DNA from: Eggerthellaceae bacterium UBA3686
GTDB lineage: Bacteria; Actinomycetota; Coriobacteriia; Coriobacteriales; Eggerthellaceae
DNA length: 64,000 nucleotides
Assembly: GCA_002371495.1 (NCBI GenBank)
Contig: DFIX01000048.1
Span: forward strand, 29,425-93,424
Reading direction: 5' to 3'
Part shown: positions 16,822 through 25,424 of the stretch, one piece after another
Numbering within the stretch: position 1 is the first letter of the stretch
Layout of the letters: each line of letters begins with the position of its first letter
Made by a program: the position numbers and the translations under genes
The notes under the pieces: model-generated
Databases searched by the model: none
The model's input: the letters and a program-made list of their open reading frames with translations, nothing else
Told to the model about the DNA's origin: nothing

Positions 16822-19794
16822 GTGGCAAAGGAACACTGGGCGACACCGGCCGCTGAGCAAGGCAAAGGACACATCGACCCAAAAAGGAACCAGGGAAACG
16901 CGATTGTCGAGGTCTTTGACCGGCCCGAAAGCGCGCGTACAAAAGAAGAGAGCGAGCACCCCGAGCTTTGGGAGCCCAACTACGTTTGGAGGCCTGAGAA
17001 AGCATACCGGCCCGCTGAGCCGCTGGAGCCCTGGCAGCCTGCCATGGAAATCGACCCGGCAACGCGGCCCGAGACCATGAAGCTCGCCAAGATGATGATC
17101 GACCGCATCCCCAAGAAGCTCGGCATCCAGAAGATCACGCCCGCCGACCCCGAATGCTGGGGCTTGCTTTCCGTGTTCACCGAGGAAACGGCCTACATCG
17201 CCAACCACATGGGCATCCGCAAACCCATGACCATGGCGCAGATCGCCGAAGCCTGCGACTGGCCGCTCGAGAAGGTCGAGCCGCTCGTCAACCACATGGC
17301 GCAGGTCGGCAACCTGGAATACAACTGGGAAAACCTCGACGGCAAGAACCCCGGCCACGAGAAGCGCTTCGCCGTGCCCGTGCAATTGCCCGGCATGGGC
17401 GAATTCTACGCCATGAACGAGGCGGCGCTCGAGGAGCATCCCGAGATGAGCACCTACTTCGAGCGCATCGCATACATGGGGCCGGCGCAGATCGCCGACA
17501 TCGTCCCGCCCGGCGGTGGCGGCGTCGGCATGCATGTCGTCCCGGTAGAAAAGGCAATCGAGCAGGAGGAGCATTCGGCAGATGTCGAGCACCTCTCGTA
17601 CTGGTTGAAGAAATACGACCGCTTCTCGTCGGCCGTGTGCTCGTGCCGCATGTCCGAGACCGTGCGCGGCGTGAACACCGGCGACGATCCCGAGGGCTGG
17701 TGCATCGGCGTTGGCGATATGGCCGACTACGAAGTACAGACTGGCAAGGGGCGCTACGTCACCTACGACGAAGCCATGGAAATCATCCGGAAAGCCGAAG
17801 ACCTGGGCTTCGTGCACCAGATCACCAACATCGACGGCTCCGAGAAGATCTTCGCAGTATGCAACTGCCAAAAGTCGGTATGCTACGGCCTGCGCACGAG
17901 CCAGCTATTCAACACGCCGAACTTCAGCCGCTCGGCTTACGTCGCCCACGTCGATGCCGACGCGTGCGTAGCCTGCGGACAGTGCGTCGAAAACTGCCCC
18001 GCTGGCGCAGTGAAGCTCGGCCAGCGCCTCTGCACGCTCAACGGACCCATCGAGTACCCGCGCCACGAACTGCCCGATGACAACGAGTGGGGTCCCGACA
18101 AGTGGGACCCAGATTATCGCGACAACAATCGCATCGAGACCTACGACACCGGCACTGCGCCCTGCAAAGTGGCCTGCCCCGCCCACATAGGCGTCGAAGG
18201 CTACCTGCGCTTGGCCGCACAGGGACGCTACACCGAGGCGCTCGCGCTGATCAAGAAGGAAAACCCCTTCCCCGCCGTCTGCGGTCGCGTGTGCAACCAC
18301 CGCTGCGAGGATGCGTGCACACGTGCGCTCATCGACGACGCCGTGGCCATCGACGCCGTGAAGAAGTTCATCGCAGAGCGCGACCTGCAAGCCGAAACGC
18401 GCTACATCCCACCGGTGCTGCAGCCGTCGCTGCGCGGCCCCTACCCCGAAAAAGTCGCCATCGTGGGCGCTGGCCCTGCCGGCTTGTCGTGCGCATACTA
18501 TCTGGCCACGCTGGGTTATTCGCCCACGGTCTTCGAGCGCAACGAGAAGCCGGGCGGCATGATGACCTACGGCATCCCCTCGTATAAGCTCGAGAAGAAC
18601 GTCGTGGACGCCGAGATAGACGTGCTGCGCGAACTGGGCGTCGACATCCGCTGCGGCGTGGACGTTGGCCGCGACCTGACGCTCGACGACCTGCGAAAGC
18701 AAGGGTACAAGGCTTTCTACCTGGCCATCGGCGCACAGGGCGGACGTTTGGCCGGCGTTAAGGGCGAGGACGCCGAAGGCGTGACCACAGCCGTCGAGCT
18801 GTTGCGCACCGTGCTGGCCGACGAGGACCACGAGATGCCGGGCAAAACCGTCGTCATCGGCGGCGGCAACGTGGCCATCGACGCCGCCCGCGCCGCCGTG
18901 CGCGCAGGCTCGAGCGAAGTGGCAATGTTCTGCCTCGAACAGCGCGACGAGATGCCCGCGACGCCTGAAGAGCGCCTCGAAGCCGAGGAAGATGGCGTGG
19001 CCATCGACTGCGGTTGGGGCCCGGCAGAAGTGCTCGTCGAGAACGGCCGCGTGAGCGGCATCGCGCTCAAGCGCTGCACGCGCGTGTTCGACGAGAGCCA
19101 CCGTTTCTCGCCTGTCTACGACGAGACCGACCTCAAGATCGTCCCGTGCCAGAACGTGGTCATGGCCGTTGGCCAAACCATCGAATGGGGCGAGATGCTG
19201 GCCGGCTCGGCTGTCGAGCTCGACCGCGGCGGACGCGCGCAGGCCGACGCGCGCACGTATCAGACCGCCGAGCCCGATATCTTCGTGGGCGGCGACGCCT
19301 ACACGGGCCCGAAGTTCGTCATCGACGCCATCGCCGCAGGCCACGAAGCGGCTATTTCCATCCACCGCTTCGTACAGCCGGGCAATTCGCTCACGCTCGG
19401 CCGCAACCAGCGCCGCTACGTCGAGCTGAACAAGGACGATGTGGCCATCAACCCGCTGAGCTACGACCACGGCCCGCGCCAGGCCGAGGGCGTCGACTCG
19501 ACCATCGACCATCACCGTTCGTACCGCGACTGGCACCTGACGCTGACCGAAGAGCAGGTACGCGCCGAAACCGCCCGTTGCCTTAAATGCGGAGCGAGCG
19601 TCGTGGATCCCAACAAGTGCGTCGGCTGCGGCGTGTGCACCACCAAATGCGACTTCGACGCCATCCATCTGAGCCGCGACTTGCCCGAGTGCTCCACCAT
19701 GTACAAGAACGAGGACAAGCTGAAGGCGATCATCCCCTACGCCGCAAAGCGCAAGATCAAGATTCTGAAAAAGAAGATTCGCAAACAGAAGTAA
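16822..19794 (+). CDS. multidomain [4Fe-4S]/FAD/NAD(P) oxidoreductase
   Basis: 990 residues, GTG start behind AGAGG. Order of domains: N-terminal helical region with Cys pairs (VCSCRMSE and VCNCQKSVC) at about 220-355; a ferredoxin motif CVACGQCVENCP near 380; a GltD/DPD-type Fe-S domain (CKVACPAHI, CGRVCNHRCEDAC) at about 447-527; FAD-binding AIVGAGPAGLSCAYYL near 545; NAD(P)-binding VIGGGNVAIDAARAA near 676; and a C-terminal ferredoxin with CLKCGA and CVGCGVCTTKC at about 925-945. It resembles the beta subunit of NADPH glutamate synthase and NfnL, which move electrons between NAD(P)H and low-potential ferredoxin. No glutamate synthase alpha subunit is present. The redox partner may be the products downstream. 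Confidence 0.85.
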   Translation: MAKEHWATPAAEQGKGHIDPKRNQGNAIVEVFDRPESARTKEESEHPELWEPNYVWRPEKAYRPAEPLEPWQPAMEIDPATRPETMKLAKMMIDRIPKKLGIQKITPADPECWGLLSVFTEETAYIANHMGIRKPMTMAQIAEACDWPLEKVEPLVNHMAQVGNLEYNWENLDGKNPGHEKRFAVPVQLPGMGEFYAMNEAALEEHPEMSTYFERIAYMGPAQIADIVPPGGGGVGMHVVPVEKAIEQEEHSADVEHLSYWLKKYDRFSSAVCSCRMSETVRGVNTGDDPEGWCIGVGDMADYEVQTGKGRYVTYDEAMEIIRKAEDLGFVHQITNIDGSEKIFAVCNCQKSVCYGLRTSQLFNTPNFSRSAYVAHVDADACVACGQCVENCPAGAVKLGQRLCTLNGPIEYPRHELPDDNEWGPDKWDPDYRDNNRIETYDTGTAPCKVACPAHIGVEGYLRLAAQGRYTEALALIKKENPFPAVCGRVCNHRCEDACTRALIDDAVAIDAVKKFIAERDLQAETRYIPPVLQPSLRGPYPEKVAIVGAGPAGLSCAYYLATLGYSPTVFERNEKPGGMMTYGIPSYKLEKNVVDAEIDVLRELGVDIRCGVDVGRDLTLDDLRKQGYKAFYLAIGAQGGRLAGVKGEDAEGVTTAVELLRTVLADEDHEMPGKTVVIGGGNVAIDAARAAVRAGSSEVAMFCLEQRDEMPATPEERLEAEEDGVAIDCGWGPAEVLVENGRVSGIALKRCTRVFDESHRFSPVYDETDLKIVPCQNVVMAVGQTIEWGEMLAGSAVELDRGGRAQADARTYQTAEPDIFVGGDAYTGPKFVIDAIAAGHEAAISIHRFVQPGNSLTLGRNQRRYVELNKDDVAINPLSYDHGPRQAEGVDSTIDHHRSYRDWHLTLTEEQVRAETARCLKCGASVVDPNKCVGCGVCTTKCDFDAIHLSRDLPECSTMYKNEDKLKAIIPYAAKRKIKILKKKIRKQK

Positions 19795-19807
19795 CCTATA
19801 CAGTGAA

Positions 19808-19844
19808 AAATGTGTAAAAGGGGTCAGACCCCTTTTACACATTT
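19808..19844. repeat. palindromic element, GGGTCAGACCC family
   Basis: A near-perfect 37-nt palindrome with AAATGTGTAAAAGGGG arms and a TCAGA centre. It lies 13 nt after the oxidoreductase gene and may also terminate it. Related elements are at 58972-58995 and 59325-59361. Confidence 0.7.
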
Positions 19845-19925
19845 CCGGCTGCGTGAGCTCTTAATCGGTGAAAGCATTCGGCCAAGCGCCGATGCCATGA
19901 AATAGTCGGAAAGAAAGGACATGCT

Positions 19926-20981
19926 ATGCCGAAAGGAAAAACGGGACTGTTAAGCGTCGCCAAAGGCGCCGGAACGGCGCTGGGAGTAGTGGGCGTCGCG
20001 GCAGGCGCTGTCATCGGCAGTTGCCAAGCCGTCTACGAATGGGGCAAGGAGTGCTATGCCACGCCCGCCGAGCAGGCGCTCACCTATCCCGGCGACGAGT
20101 TGATGGAGCGCTTCGACCAATCGTTGGTCGAGACGGTCACGTCGGCCATCACCATTAACGCGCCGGTCGAGAAAGTCTACCCCTGGATCTACCAATGGGG
20201 CGGCACTAAGTCCGGCTCCCTCAGCTCGGAAGTGCTCGAGCGCGTATTCGGGCGCATGTCGATCTTCAACCGCTACGAAATCTGCGAGGAATGGCAGATG
20301 CCCGATTCGTTCATGCCCGGCGACTTCATGGAATGGGACCGCTCCGGCATGGGCTGCGAGGCGGCCGACGTCGTTGCCGACAAGTACATCCTCAGTTTCT
20401 CGGACATCAAGCACCCGCCTCGGGCGCGCGGCGCTTACGCCATCGCCGGCGGCACGGTCGACGACATGAACTTCATCTGGGGTTGGTACTTCGTTCCGCT
20501 CAAGGGCAACCGCACCCGCTTTATCTGCCACTGGAAGTACTATGGCAGCAAGAATGCGCCCACGCGCTTTGCGCTCAAGCGCGCCATCCTGCAGTGCGGC
20601 ACCGCCATGCAGCGCTGGCAGATGGAATACACCAAGAAATGCGCCGAGGGCACGATGCCCGTGCACAATCATGTGAAGCTCTACCGCAAGATTTTCGGGC
20701 CGTACCATCACGTACCCGACGAAATCCAGGACAAGACCGACTGCACGCATGTGCGCGACGGCCGCGAAGCACCTGCAATCGAGGAAGTGCGTCCCGCCAA
20801 GATGGCCGATCCCGCCTGGCCGCCCGTCGAAGGCCCGTGGGACGTGGACTACGACTACTACAAAGAGCGCATCCCCCGCGCAATCGAGGAGATCAAGCAA
20901 CAGGCCGCCAAGCAGCAGGCTGCTGCCGAGGCGAAGATCGCAGCGCTCGAAGAAGAGCTCGCCGCCCTCGAAGCCAAATAA
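19926..20981 (+). CDS. SRPBCC-like protein with N-terminal hydrophobic segment
   Basis: 351 residues. Residues 8-32 are Gly/Ala-rich and hydrophobic and may insert in the membrane. Residues about 75-210 look like an SRPBCC (polyketide cyclase or START-like) ligand-binding fold: TINAPVEKVYPWIYQWGG at the start, a long beta-rich middle and a C-terminal helix. Residues 315-351 form a charged Ala/Glu/Lys coiled coil. SRPBCC proteins bind hydrophobic ligands. The gene sits between two flavin oxidoreductase genes on the same strand, so it may hold their lipid-like substrate; this is inference. The ribosome site AAAGGA supports the start. Confidence 0.6.
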   Translation: MPKGKTGLLSVAKGAGTALGVVGVAAGAVIGSCQAVYEWGKECYATPAEQALTYPGDELMERFDQSLVETVTSAITINAPVEKVYPWIYQWGGTKSGSLSSEVLERVFGRMSIFNRYEICEEWQMPDSFMPGDFMEWDRSGMGCEAADVVADKYILSFSDIKHPPRARGAYAIAGGTVDDMNFIWGWYFVPLKGNRTRFICHWKYYGSKNAPTRFALKRAILQCGTAMQRWQMEYTKKCAEGTMPVHNHVKLYRKIFGPYHHVPDEIQDKTDCTHVRDGREAPAIEEVRPAKMADPAWPPVEGPWDVDYDYYKERIPRAIEEIKQQAAKQQAAAEAKIAALEEELAALEAK

Positions 20982-20994
20982 CACCGACCAAAGG

Positions 20995-21024
20995 GCGTGA
21001 ACATTCCTCCGTCCCTGTTCACGC
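20995..21024. repeat. palindromic element, GGGACGGA family
   Basis: GCGTGAACA and TGTTCACGC arms enclose TTCCTCCGTCCC. It ends 19 nt before the next gene start, so the hairpin in mRNA lies right before the ribosome site. Confidence 0.6.
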
Positions 21025-21043
21025 ATACGAGAAAGGAATACTG

Positions 21044-22405
21044 ATGGATAAGAACACGCGCATCGCGATCATCGGCGGCGGCCCGGCCGGGCTTTCCGCG
21101 GGCATGTACCTGGAGCAGGCCGGGTACGAGAACTACACGATCTTCGAGCGCAACGGCTGGGTGGGCGGCAAGTGCTATTCGCCCGAATACAAAGGCCGTC
21201 GCTACGAGCTGGGCGCCATCATGGGCGTGCCCTCGTACTACGCCATCAAGGACGTCGAGGACTTCTGTGGCATCACGCACGACGGCCCGCGCCTGAACCG
21301 CAACTACAAGGACCTGAAGGGCAACGTCATCGACCCGTTCGACCCGAAGAAGCACCCGCTGCACGCGCCGCGCCTGCTTCGCATGAAGAGCCAGGTCAAG
21401 AAGTTCGGCGAGCTGCTCCTGACCAAATACAAGGGCTACGACGTCAACGGCCACCGCGGCGTGGCGCAGGGCCGCTACGACGGTTACGCCGTCACCCCCG
21501 AGCGCGAGCACATCGAAGGCGAGAACCCCAACCTCAAGGACCTCGCCCTGCCGTTCAAGGAATTCTGCGAGAAGAACGGCGTCGAGCTCGTGCAGGACAT
21601 CTGGATTGGGCCGTTCACCTCGTTCGGCTACGGCTACTTCGACGAGATCCCGGCGGCCTACGTGCTGAAGTACCTCGATTTCCAAACCACCATGAACTTC
21701 GTGAAGGTCAACCTCTGGACCTGGAAAGACGGCACGCAGTCGATCTGGGAGCACCTCAACGACAAGATCAAGAACCCGGCGCGCCTGAACTCCGACATCA
21801 CCAAGATCGAGCGCAAGGACGGCAAGGTCTTCATCACCGTCAACGGCAAGGTGGAAGAGTTCGACAAGCTCATCGTCACCGCGCCGCTGCAGTACTTCGG
21901 GGACTACGCCGACATCCGCGAGGACGAAAAGAAGTACTTCGACAAGATCGACTACGAGCGCTACGACGTTCAGGGCTTCCTCACCGAGCCCGACAAGGCG
22001 CCCGAAATCTCGTACTACATCATGGACAACATGGTGCCCGAACGCCTCGGCCACCTGATGGTGTACTACCACCGTTGGCCCATCCCCGACCCCGACCAGA
22101 TGTATGTCACCTACGCGCTGCGCAAGCACCGCGACCTCAAGGAAGTCGACTACGAGGAGTGCAAGAAGACCGTGCTCGCCGACCTCGAGACCATGGGCAA
22201 CCCTGCCAAGGAGGTCATCGAGGAACGTTCGTGGTACTACTTCCCGCACGTCTTCACCGAGGACTACGCCGCCGGCTGGTACGACGACGTCGAGGCGATG
22301 CAGGGCAAGTACGACACCTACTACGCAGGCGAGATCATGAGCTTCGGCGACATGGACGAGACGGCCGAGTACAGCCGCGAGCTCGTCGAGCGCTTCTTCA
22401 AGTAG
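21044..22405 (+). CDS. FAD-dependent amine-oxidase/protoporphyrinogen-oxidase-like protein
   Basis: 453 residues. The N-terminus is a classical FAD-binding fold: IAIIGGGPAGLSAGMYLEQA then an acidic strand end (TIFERN) and GGKCYS, as in NAD(P)-binding amine oxidases and desaturases. The middle binds substrate, and a second dinucleotide-type strand (VEEFDKLIVTAPLQ) follows. It could oxidise or isomerise a C-C or C-N bond in a hydrophobic substrate; the actual reaction cannot be inferred. The start follows GAAAGGA. A terminator and a large inverted repeat separate it from the AMP-ligase gene. Confidence 0.75.
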   Translation: MDKNTRIAIIGGGPAGLSAGMYLEQAGYENYTIFERNGWVGGKCYSPEYKGRRYELGAIMGVPSYYAIKDVEDFCGITHDGPRLNRNYKDLKGNVIDPFDPKKHPLHAPRLLRMKSQVKKFGELLLTKYKGYDVNGHRGVAQGRYDGYAVTPEREHIEGENPNLKDLALPFKEFCEKNGVELVQDIWIGPFTSFGYGYFDEIPAAYVLKYLDFQTTMNFVKVNLWTWKDGTQSIWEHLNDKIKNPARLNSDITKIERKDGKVFITVNGKVEEFDKLIVTAPLQYFGDYADIREDEKKYFDKIDYERYDVQGFLTEPDKAPEISYYIMDNMVPERLGHLMVYYHRWPIPDPDQMYVTYALRKHRDLKEVDYEECKKTVLADLETMGNPAKEVIEERSWYYFPHVFTEDYAAGWYDDVEAMQGKYDTYYAGEIMSFGDMDETAEYSRELVERFFK

Positions 22406-22416
22406 AAAAGCTCGGT

Positions 22417-22452
22417 GCGGGGAGGCTCTTCGATGCGCTTCCCCGCCTTTTT
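22417..22452 (+). terminator. rho-independent terminator
   Basis: GCGGGGA and TCCCCGC arms followed by CTTTTT, 12 nt after the flavin oxidoreductase gene. Confidence 0.75.
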
Positions 22453-22495
22453 ATCAGCTTTTTTGCTTTGGAAACGGAGTCGTATCCGATCGTCC

Positions 22496-22604
22496 GCTCT
22501 TGGGAGGTCGGGGTGGGGCGTTCGCTTGGCTTCGCCTAATCTAAGTGAATTACAGGAACAGTGGCTGCAGAATCGCTCACGCCCCACCCCGACCTCCCAA
22601 GAGC
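22496..22604 (+). repeat. structured inverted-repeat element, copy A
   Basis: A perfect 25-bp inverted repeat (22496-22520 with 22580-22604) encloses a 59-nt core. The core contains CTTGGCTTCGCCTAA, CTAAGTGAATT and, near its end, CTGCAGAATCGC. The same core words appear in copies B (63775-63993) and C (44046-44163, minus strand), while the arms differ. It lies between a terminator and the AMP-ligase gene. Confidence 0.75.
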
Positions 22605-22767
22605 TACCTGCAACTATCCCGAATCAAATATCAGCGTTCAGCAGTCTGCTGAAGGGATTGGCCATAGCCACAAATGGCAAGACCGCGAGCGCAATCCTAA
22701 TTGCAGACGCACTCCAGACCGACATCATCGAAAGCGTTTGCGACCGGAAAAGAGAGGGGTTGACTAC

Positions 22768-24150
22768 ATGATTCGATACTCGGGTTTTGACGACTTGCTG
22801 AATCATATGGTCGCCTCAGCTCCCGAGAGAATTGCTCTGCTTTGCTGCGACGAAACAGGCAAGATTCGAAGAATAACCTGGTCGGAACTTGCACGACGCA
22901 TTGCGCAGCGGGCAGGCGAGCTTTCGGGCAGAGGGCGCAGCTGTGAGGCGATTCTGGCTGATGGATCGGTGAAATGCGTTGTCGAGGTGTTTGCGGCTGT
23001 TCAAGCGGGGTTGCAGGTCGCGCTCCTCGATCCGATGATGCCCAATCGCGTGCTTCTGCCGCTCTTGGATGCCGTCGACGCCGATTGCGTGTGGGCACCC
23101 GATGCAATGCGCCAGGCAGAGCTCGAGGAGCAGCTGGCACCTAAGCGCAAACCTGCATTCGGCGCCCATGGCGTGCTCTTCTTCACGAGCGGCACGACGT
23201 CTTCGTCGAAAGCGGTTGTGCTCACCGACGAGAGCCTGATGGCAAGTGCCTTCAACGGCGCCTCGCTCATGCCGCTTGCGCCTGACGACACGCTTATGTG
23301 CCTGCTGCCGTTGTCGCACGTGTTCGGGTTCGTCTGCGGCCTTTTGTGGGGACTCGCCTGTGGCGCCCCCGTAGCGCTCGGGCGCGGTGCTCGCTACTAC
23401 GTCGACGACTTGGCAACGTTCAAGCCGACGGCAGTCGCGGTCGTGCCAAGACTGCTCGAATACCTTATTGCCCGCAAGGCGCTCGTCGATTGCCTGAATC
23501 TCGTCCTGGTCGGCGCGGCGGATTGTCCCGACAAGACGCTCGAAGCCGTAAGACAACGCGGAATCAGGGCGAGCTTGGGGTACGGCCTGACCGAAACGAG
23601 CTCTGGAATAGCGCTTAGCATCGGCGACGATTTCCACGCCATGACGGTCTGCCCCGATGACGAAGTGACCATCGCCGAGGACGGCGAGATCTTGGTGAGC
23701 GCGCCCACATGCCTGATGCTAGGGTATTACCGCGACAACGCCAAGACGGCAGCCGCCGTGAAGGGCGGCGTGCTACATACCGGCGACAAAGGCTTCCTTG
23801 ACGAGGCCGGTCTTCTGCACGTATCGGGGCGCATGAAAGACGTGTTGACGCTATCTGGCGGAACTAAGGTGTTCTTGCCTGAATACGAAGCCGCACTATC
23901 CGACGCTTTGGGAGAAACCGATATCGCCGTCGTGCTCTTCGGGGGCAAGCTGGTGCTCTCGTGCGGGCGGCTCGCCCAAGACCTCACGGACCGGCAGATC
24001 ATGCAAATGCTCGAACCGGCGCTTTCGCTATTCCCGCCAAACTCACGAATAGCGCGTATAGCACGCCTCGGCCACGCGTTGCCGCGCACCGGCGCCGGTG
24101 ACGTTGAAAGATGGAAGATACAGGAGGAACTCGAACATGGCAACCGCTGA
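22768..24150 (+). CDS. AMP-forming acyl/aryl ligase
   Basis: 460 residues of the ANL adenylating superfamily. Motif A3 is FFTSGTTSSSKAVVLT, A5 is YGLTETSSG, and A7-A8 read HTGDKGFL and SGRMKDVLTLSG. The enzyme should activate a carboxylic acid as acyl-AMP and pass it to the carrier protein encoded next, whose gene overlaps by 14 nt. Odd: the conserved C-terminal lysine of motif A10 (usually P-x-T-x-x-G-K) is replaced, as the segment reads LPRTGAGDVERW with Asp445 at that place. The start ATG follows GAGGGG. It is shorter than typical acyl-CoA ligases by 40-80 residues. Confidence 0.82.
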   Translation: MIRYSGFDDLLNHMVASAPERIALLCCDETGKIRRITWSELARRIAQRAGELSGRGRSCEAILADGSVKCVVEVFAAVQAGLQVALLDPMMPNRVLLPLLDAVDADCVWAPDAMRQAELEEQLAPKRKPAFGAHGVLFFTSGTTSSSKAVVLTDESLMASAFNGASLMPLAPDDTLMCLLPLSHVFGFVCGLLWGLACGAPVALGRGARYYVDDLATFKPTAVAVVPRLLEYLIARKALVDCLNLVLVGAADCPDKTLEAVRQRGIRASLGYGLTETSSGIALSIGDDFHAMTVCPDDEVTIAEDGEILVSAPTCLMLGYYRDNAKTAAAVKGGVLHTGDKGFLDEAGLLHVSGRMKDVLTLSGGTKVFLPEYEAALSDALGETDIAVVLFGGKLVLSCGRLAQDLTDRQIMQMLEPALSLFPPNSRIARIARLGHALPRTGAGDVERWKIQEELEHGNR

Positions 24151-24385
24151 AGAGATCAAGGCCCGCGCACGTGAAATCATGGCGCAAGACCTACCCGAAG
24201 ACTACAACCCCGACCTCAAGGACGACGAGCCGCTCATCGTCGAGGGGGGCGTCGACTCGCTTGGCTTCATCCAGGTGCTCACCAAGCTCGAAGTCGAATT
24301 CAACGCACACGTCCCCGACGAGGAATGGTGGGACGCCCAATCGCTCGACGCCCTCGCCGAAGTCATACTGCGCAACCAGCACTAG
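24137..24385 (+). CDS. acyl carrier protein
   Basis: 82 residues, acidic. The phosphopantetheine site is the Ser in GGVDSLGFIQ. Helix pattern and length are those of stand-alone acyl or peptidyl carrier proteins. Its start lies 14 nt inside the upstream ligase gene, with AGGAGG placed in the ligase coding sequence, so the two are translationally coupled and the ligase is its likely loading enzyme. No ketosynthase is adjacent, so it probably serves a dedicated modification or transfer pathway rather than fatty-acid synthesis. Confidence 0.88.
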   Translation: MATAEEIKARAREIMAQDLPEDYNPDLKDDEPLIVEGGVDSLGFIQVLTKLEVEFNAHVPDEEWWDAQSLDALAEVILRNQH

Positions 24386-24405
24386 TCTTCGGGAAGCCAG
24401 GTACC

Positions 24406-24750
24406 ATGCACGAGTTGGGGATCGTTTTTCATATGGCCGACTTGCTCGAAGACATTGCGCGTGAGCAGCAGCTCACGCGCATAAGCAAGGTCGTGGTCGA
24501 CTTAGGGGAAGTATCGGGCGTCGTCACCGAGTTCTTCGACGACGCATGGCAATGGGCCGCCAATCGCAGCGACCTTCTGCGTGGTGCTGAACTCGAGGTT
24601 CACCAGGTCGAAGCAGTCACCGTATGCAATGCATGCGGCAAAACCTACCCGGCCGTGGCGCACGGCCGCATTTGCCCCCATTGCGCAAGCGCTGATACCG
24701 AACTTCTGCGCGGCCGCGAACTCGAGATCCGCGAAGTCGAAGCCTACTGA
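24406..24750 (+). CDS. HypA/HybF-like nickel metallochaperone
   Basis: 114 residues. It starts with MHELGI, the N-terminal nickel-binding His-Glu of HypA, and has two CxxC pairs (CNAC and CPHC) forming the zinc site. HypA delivers nickel to NiFe hydrogenase or urease. No hypB, hydrogenase or urease gene is in the window, and the gene follows the carrier protein gene by 20 nt on the same strand, an uncommon setting. It may serve a hydrogenase encoded elsewhere. Confidence 0.8.
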   Translation: MHELGIVFHMADLLEDIAREQQLTRISKVVVDLGEVSGVVTEFFDDAWQWAANRSDLLRGAELEVHQVEAVTVCNACGKTYPAVAHGRICPHCASADTELLRGRELEIREVEAY

Positions 24751-24776
24751 AACAATCACCCAGGGTAAAGTGTTCG

Positions 24777-25424
24777 TCAGGCAAAGCCGAGCTGACGCGC
24801 GTCGCCACCAGGGCTTTCGCAGCACGCTGCAGGCAAAGAGGATACCTCCCCTTCGGTTCGGCCCTCACGAAAGCAGGCGCGGCAGCACGTCGCGCCCTCG
24901 GTCAGCCGGCAGCTGAACGACAGCTGCGCGTCGACGCCCGCGATCCCGCACATGAACCCTTCATCGAACGCCGACATGAACCAACAATCGGCAGATGTGT
25001 ATCGCTGCGCGAACGAGCAAGGGCCAAATTCCAAGGCGCCTGGGAAATAGGGTGCAACGCAACTTTGCGAATCGCCGCGCAGCTCGATGCCGATGCCGCG
25101 GTAAAGGGCTTGCGTCAACCGGAATACCGACGCAGCGCGGGGCCGCAGCATCGATCGAACTTGCGACCCAAGCCGCAGCGCCACCTCGCGCAAGCGAGCA
25201 CGGTATTTACGGGCAGTCACCTCGTCAGCAAGCGCCGCTTCCATGCATGCGGCGGTGAATTCGCGAAACGCATGCAACGCCTCGTCGACGGTTAGATCGC
25301 CGACAGCGGGAGGCTCTACGTCGAACGCTTCTGCAAACGCGCCCATAAGAACCGCCACCTCGAACTTGCGCGCAAACGAAGGCGGCGTTACGTCCAGCAA
25401 TGTCTCGAAAGAAGCCAGTATCAT
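24777..25424 (-). CDS. Cys-rich protein of unknown function
   Basis: 215 residues, no signal peptide. The N-terminal half is helical and charged. The C-terminal half holds a run of cysteines (SQSCVAPYF, GPCSFAQRY, SADCWF, EGFMCGI, SFSCRL, ATCCRACFRE), which suggests metal or Fe-S binding. The pattern loosely resembles L-2-amino-thiazoline-4-carboxylate hydrolase-like proteins of Coriobacteriia, but I am not sure. The start overlaps by 4 nt (ATGA) with the stop of the upstream gene remnant, and GAGGTGAG precedes it. It ends 26 nt from the convergent HypA-like gene. Confidence 0.55.
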   Translation of the reverse strand: MILASFETLLDVTPPSFARKFEVAVLMGAFAEAFDVEPPAVGDLTVDEALHAFREFTAACMEAALADEVTARKYRARLREVALRLGSQVRSMLRPRAASVFRLTQALYRGIGIELRGDSQSCVAPYFPGALEFGPCSFAQRYTSADCWFMSAFDEGFMCGIAGVDAQLSFSCRLTEGATCCRACFREGRTEGEVSSLPAACCESPGGDARQLGFA

